A DNA stretch of 64,000 nt. It comes from Pedobacter sp. Hv1. Its GTDB lineage: Bacteria; Bacteroidota; Bacteroidia; Sphingobacteriales; Sphingobacteriaceae. The stretch lies in assembly GCF_001412215.1 (NCBI RefSeq), contig NZ_LLWP01000002.1, positions 124,001 to 188,000 on the forward strand, written 5' to 3'. A model generated the notes under the pieces. The model ran no database searches and had not been told where the DNA came from. It worked only from the letters and a program-made list of their open reading frames with translations. How positions within the stretch are numbered: the stretch's first letter is position 1; the number at the start of each line of letters is the position of its first letter. Below are positions 62,551 through 64,000 of the stretch, piece after piece. The position numbers and the translations under genes were made by a program.

Positions 62551-62575
62551 GCACTAAGATAGTGCAGAATAGTGC
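62551..62575. promoter_or_regulatory. GCACTA/TAGTGC dyad with third half-site between divergent genes
   Basis: GCACTA (62551-62556), AGA, TAGTGC (62560-62565), AGAA, TAGTGC (62570-62575). The perfect inverted pair plus a third copy one helical turn on lies 13-37 bp before the kinase ATG and about 75 bp before the receptor ATG. The repeated half-site suggests an operator; the binding protein is not known. Confidence 0.5.
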
Positions 62576-62647
62576 ATTTCAAAAGGCCATAGAGCCATTG
62601 GCATGTTTTTCTTATATCTCATCAAAAACAGGAATTAAACTTGCAGC

Positions 62648-64000
62648 ATGAAACGATTATTACTCACTTTATCAATCTTCTTTTGCTGGATGTGCAGCAT
62701 GGCACAACAAACTGTGGTAACAAAAGGAATAACAGTACATGGTTTGGTACATGAGCAGAAGGCCAAAGCACCAATTGCTTATGTTACAGTAAGTATTTTA
62801 GATCAATCGGCCAAATTGATTGCAGGATCAATTAGTGATGAAAAAGGAAGTTTTAAACTGGAAGGCATCCCTGCGGGTAATTTAACTATCCAATTTAGCC
62901 TAATGGGTTATCAAACCCTGAATAAACCCTTACAGATTACAGCCAGCGACAATATGAACCTTGGCACAATGATACTTATCCCCGATCCTTTGTTGCTTAA
63001 AGAAATTGCTGTGGTTGGCGAGAAATCTGCAATCAGCCTTAAATTAGACAAAAAAGTATTTGAAACTGGAAAAGATATTTTGTCGCAAACGGGTTCGGCA
63101 ACAGACTTGCTCAATAGCGTACCCGCTGTAAGTGTAAGCCCTACTGGGACCATCAGTTTACGAGGCAACGGAAATGTACTGGTGCTGATCAATGGTCGTC
63201 GCTCTGGTGTGGTTGAGGGCAATGCTTTAGAACAATTACCAGCAGATCAGATTGAACGCATTGAAGTCATTACCAACCCTTCTTCAAGATACGATGCCGC
63301 AGGTTCTGCCGGAATTATCAATATCATTTTAAAAAAGAATAAAAAAGCAGGTATCAATGGACAATTGAGACTAGTAGGTGGTATTCCGAACGAAACACGA
63401 ATTACACCCAGTTTAAATTATAAATCAGACAAAATTAACCTTTTCTCTACCTTCGGTATTCGCTTGTCTGATTATGTTGGCCTTTATAAAACCAAACAAG
63501 CGATACAAAATGGCACCAACACCAATTTGTTGAATCAGGTGCAAGATGAAAACCGACATGATGATGCCAAAATGCTCTATTTAGGCGCAGATGTGATCTT
63601 GAACAACCACAATACCATTACTGCCGCATTTTTAAAAAATGCAACGAATGATCACGACAAAACGGTACTGAACTATGCTTATGCAACTGCAGGAAAAGGA
63701 AGTGACAGCAGTTTGGTTCGCAAAGGCGAATCGTGGGAAAAACGCAATTACAATCAATTGGAATTTAACTACACCAAAACATTTTTAAAACCAGGCCAAA
63801 AATACACTATTGATATGCAGTACGATTTTTGGAACAGCGACAAGGATTGGAGCTTAAGTACCAGCAAATTATCGCCAGCTACAATCAATAAAGCAGGTAT
63901 CCGCACCAGCTCTATTGGCACCAGTAAAGATTTACTGCTACAAACCGATTTTATACAGCCGCTAGATAGTATTGCTACACTAGAACTTGGTTTAAAAATG
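62648..64000 (+). CDS. TonB-dependent receptor-like outer membrane beta-barrel protein (partial at 3' end)
   Basis: The first 451 codons are visible. Signal peptide to about SMAQ (20); CarboxypepD_reg-like domain (about 28-115, APIAYVTVSILDQSAKL); plug with LLNSVPAVSVSPTGTISLRG, LPADQIERIEVITNPSSRYD and AGSAGIINIILKKNKK; barrel strands follow to the window end. OMP_b-brl type, same class as 41138-43561 and 43582-45984. Divergent from the histidine kinase, so possibly under control of that two-component pair. Confidence 0.88.
   Translation, partial: MKRLLLTLSIFFCWMCSMAQQTVVTKGITVHGLVHEQKAKAPIAYVTVSILDQSAKLIAGSISDEKGSFKLEGIPAGNLTIQFSLMGYQTLNKPLQITASDNMNLGTMILIPDPLLLKEIAVVGEKSAISLKLDKKVFETGKDILSQTGSATDLLNSVPAVSVSPTGTISLRGNGNVLVLINGRRSGVVEGNALEQLPADQIERIEVITNPSSRYDAAGSAGIINIILKKNKKAGINGQLRLVGGIPNETRITPSLNYKSDKINLFSTFGIRLSDYVGLYKTKQAIQNGTNTNLLNQVQDENRHDDAKMLYLGADVILNNHNTITAAFLKNATNDHDKTVLNYAYATAGKGSDSSLVRKGESWEKRNYNQLEFNYTKTFLKPGQKYTIDMQYDFWNSDKDWSLSTSKLSPATINKAGIRTSSIGTSKDLLLQTDFIQPLDSIATLELGLKM

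Overview
The window looks like a chromosome segment from a Bacteroidota bacterium of the family Sphingobacteriaceae, close to Pedobacter. Evidence: many large outer-membrane TonB receptors with a carboxypeptidase-regulatory-like N-terminal domain, -7 promoter boxes of the TAnnTTTG type, a sulfite/nitrite reductase with a HEPN-like tail, LytTR and NarL-type two-component pairs, and AT-rich intergenic regions full of degenerate word-like repeats. Family names come from recognising motifs by eye; no database search was possible.

Layout. 1-5.1 kb: sulfite reductase (3' end off the window), an Rrf2 regulator, a small secreted protein with a PID-like tail, and a sterol-desaturase/alpha-beta-hydrolase pair. 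A 30-bp element (27/30 identical) lies upstream of both the reductase and the hydrolase, suggesting one regulon. 5.2-14 kb: a hydroxyproline catabolic cluster (D-hydroxyproline dehydrogenase, 4-hydroxyproline epimerase, 2-oxoglutarate-semialdehyde dehydrogenase, pyrroline-hydroxycarboxylate deaminase, AraC regulator) next to a divergent Xaa-Pro aminopeptidase that could supply the imino acid. 14-19.3 kb: an AT-rich accessory island with a 21-bp tandem array, a RadC-like protein without its metal site, a putative restriction endonuclease, an unusual C5 cytosine methyltransferase with a tyrosine-recombinase-type arm DNA-binding domain at its N-terminus, and a Vsr endonuclease. 19.3-21.1 kb: two paralogous lipoproteins in repeat-rich DNA. 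21.1-25.1 kb: a TesA-like esterase divergent from a YbbA/YbbP-like ABC transporter, the same neighbourhood as in Escherichia coli.

25.4-41.1 kb: a mixed region with a four-helix sensor-like protein, tRNA-Leu(CAA), a YceI lipoprotein, an S41 protease, a TlpA-type thioredoxin, a serine hydrolase, a CrtO-like membrane protein, an ABC-F ATPase, an XRE-pentapeptide protein, an FAD monooxygenase with an AraC regulator, and an HxlR/NmrA divergent pair with two tandem TACTT-N6-AAGTA operators over a good promoter. Several small stress or metabolism proteins follow.

41.1-53 kb: two outer-membrane receptors, then a divergent cluster: a His/Cys small membrane protein, a siderophore-type TonB receptor, two DUF3526-type ABC permeases, an ATPase and a DUF3299-like secreted protein. 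I read it as a possible metal or metallophore system; this is inference. 53-57.6 kb: a peptidoglycan-binding protein with a broken M15 peptidase site, then a NarL-type regulator, an unknown Cys-tailed protein, a six-helix membrane protein and its overlapping histidine kinase, and a second PID-like secreted protein. 57.7-64 kb: a TonB receptor, a LytTR/histidine-kinase operon convergent to it, and a divergent TonB receptor cut by the window end.

The observations most worth following are the arm-domain/methyltransferase fusion with its repeat-bearing promoter, the metal-like TonB/DUF3526 cluster, the shared 30-bp element near Rrf2, the two catalytically dead enzyme relatives, and the sensor/small-protein cluster at 54-57.5 kb.
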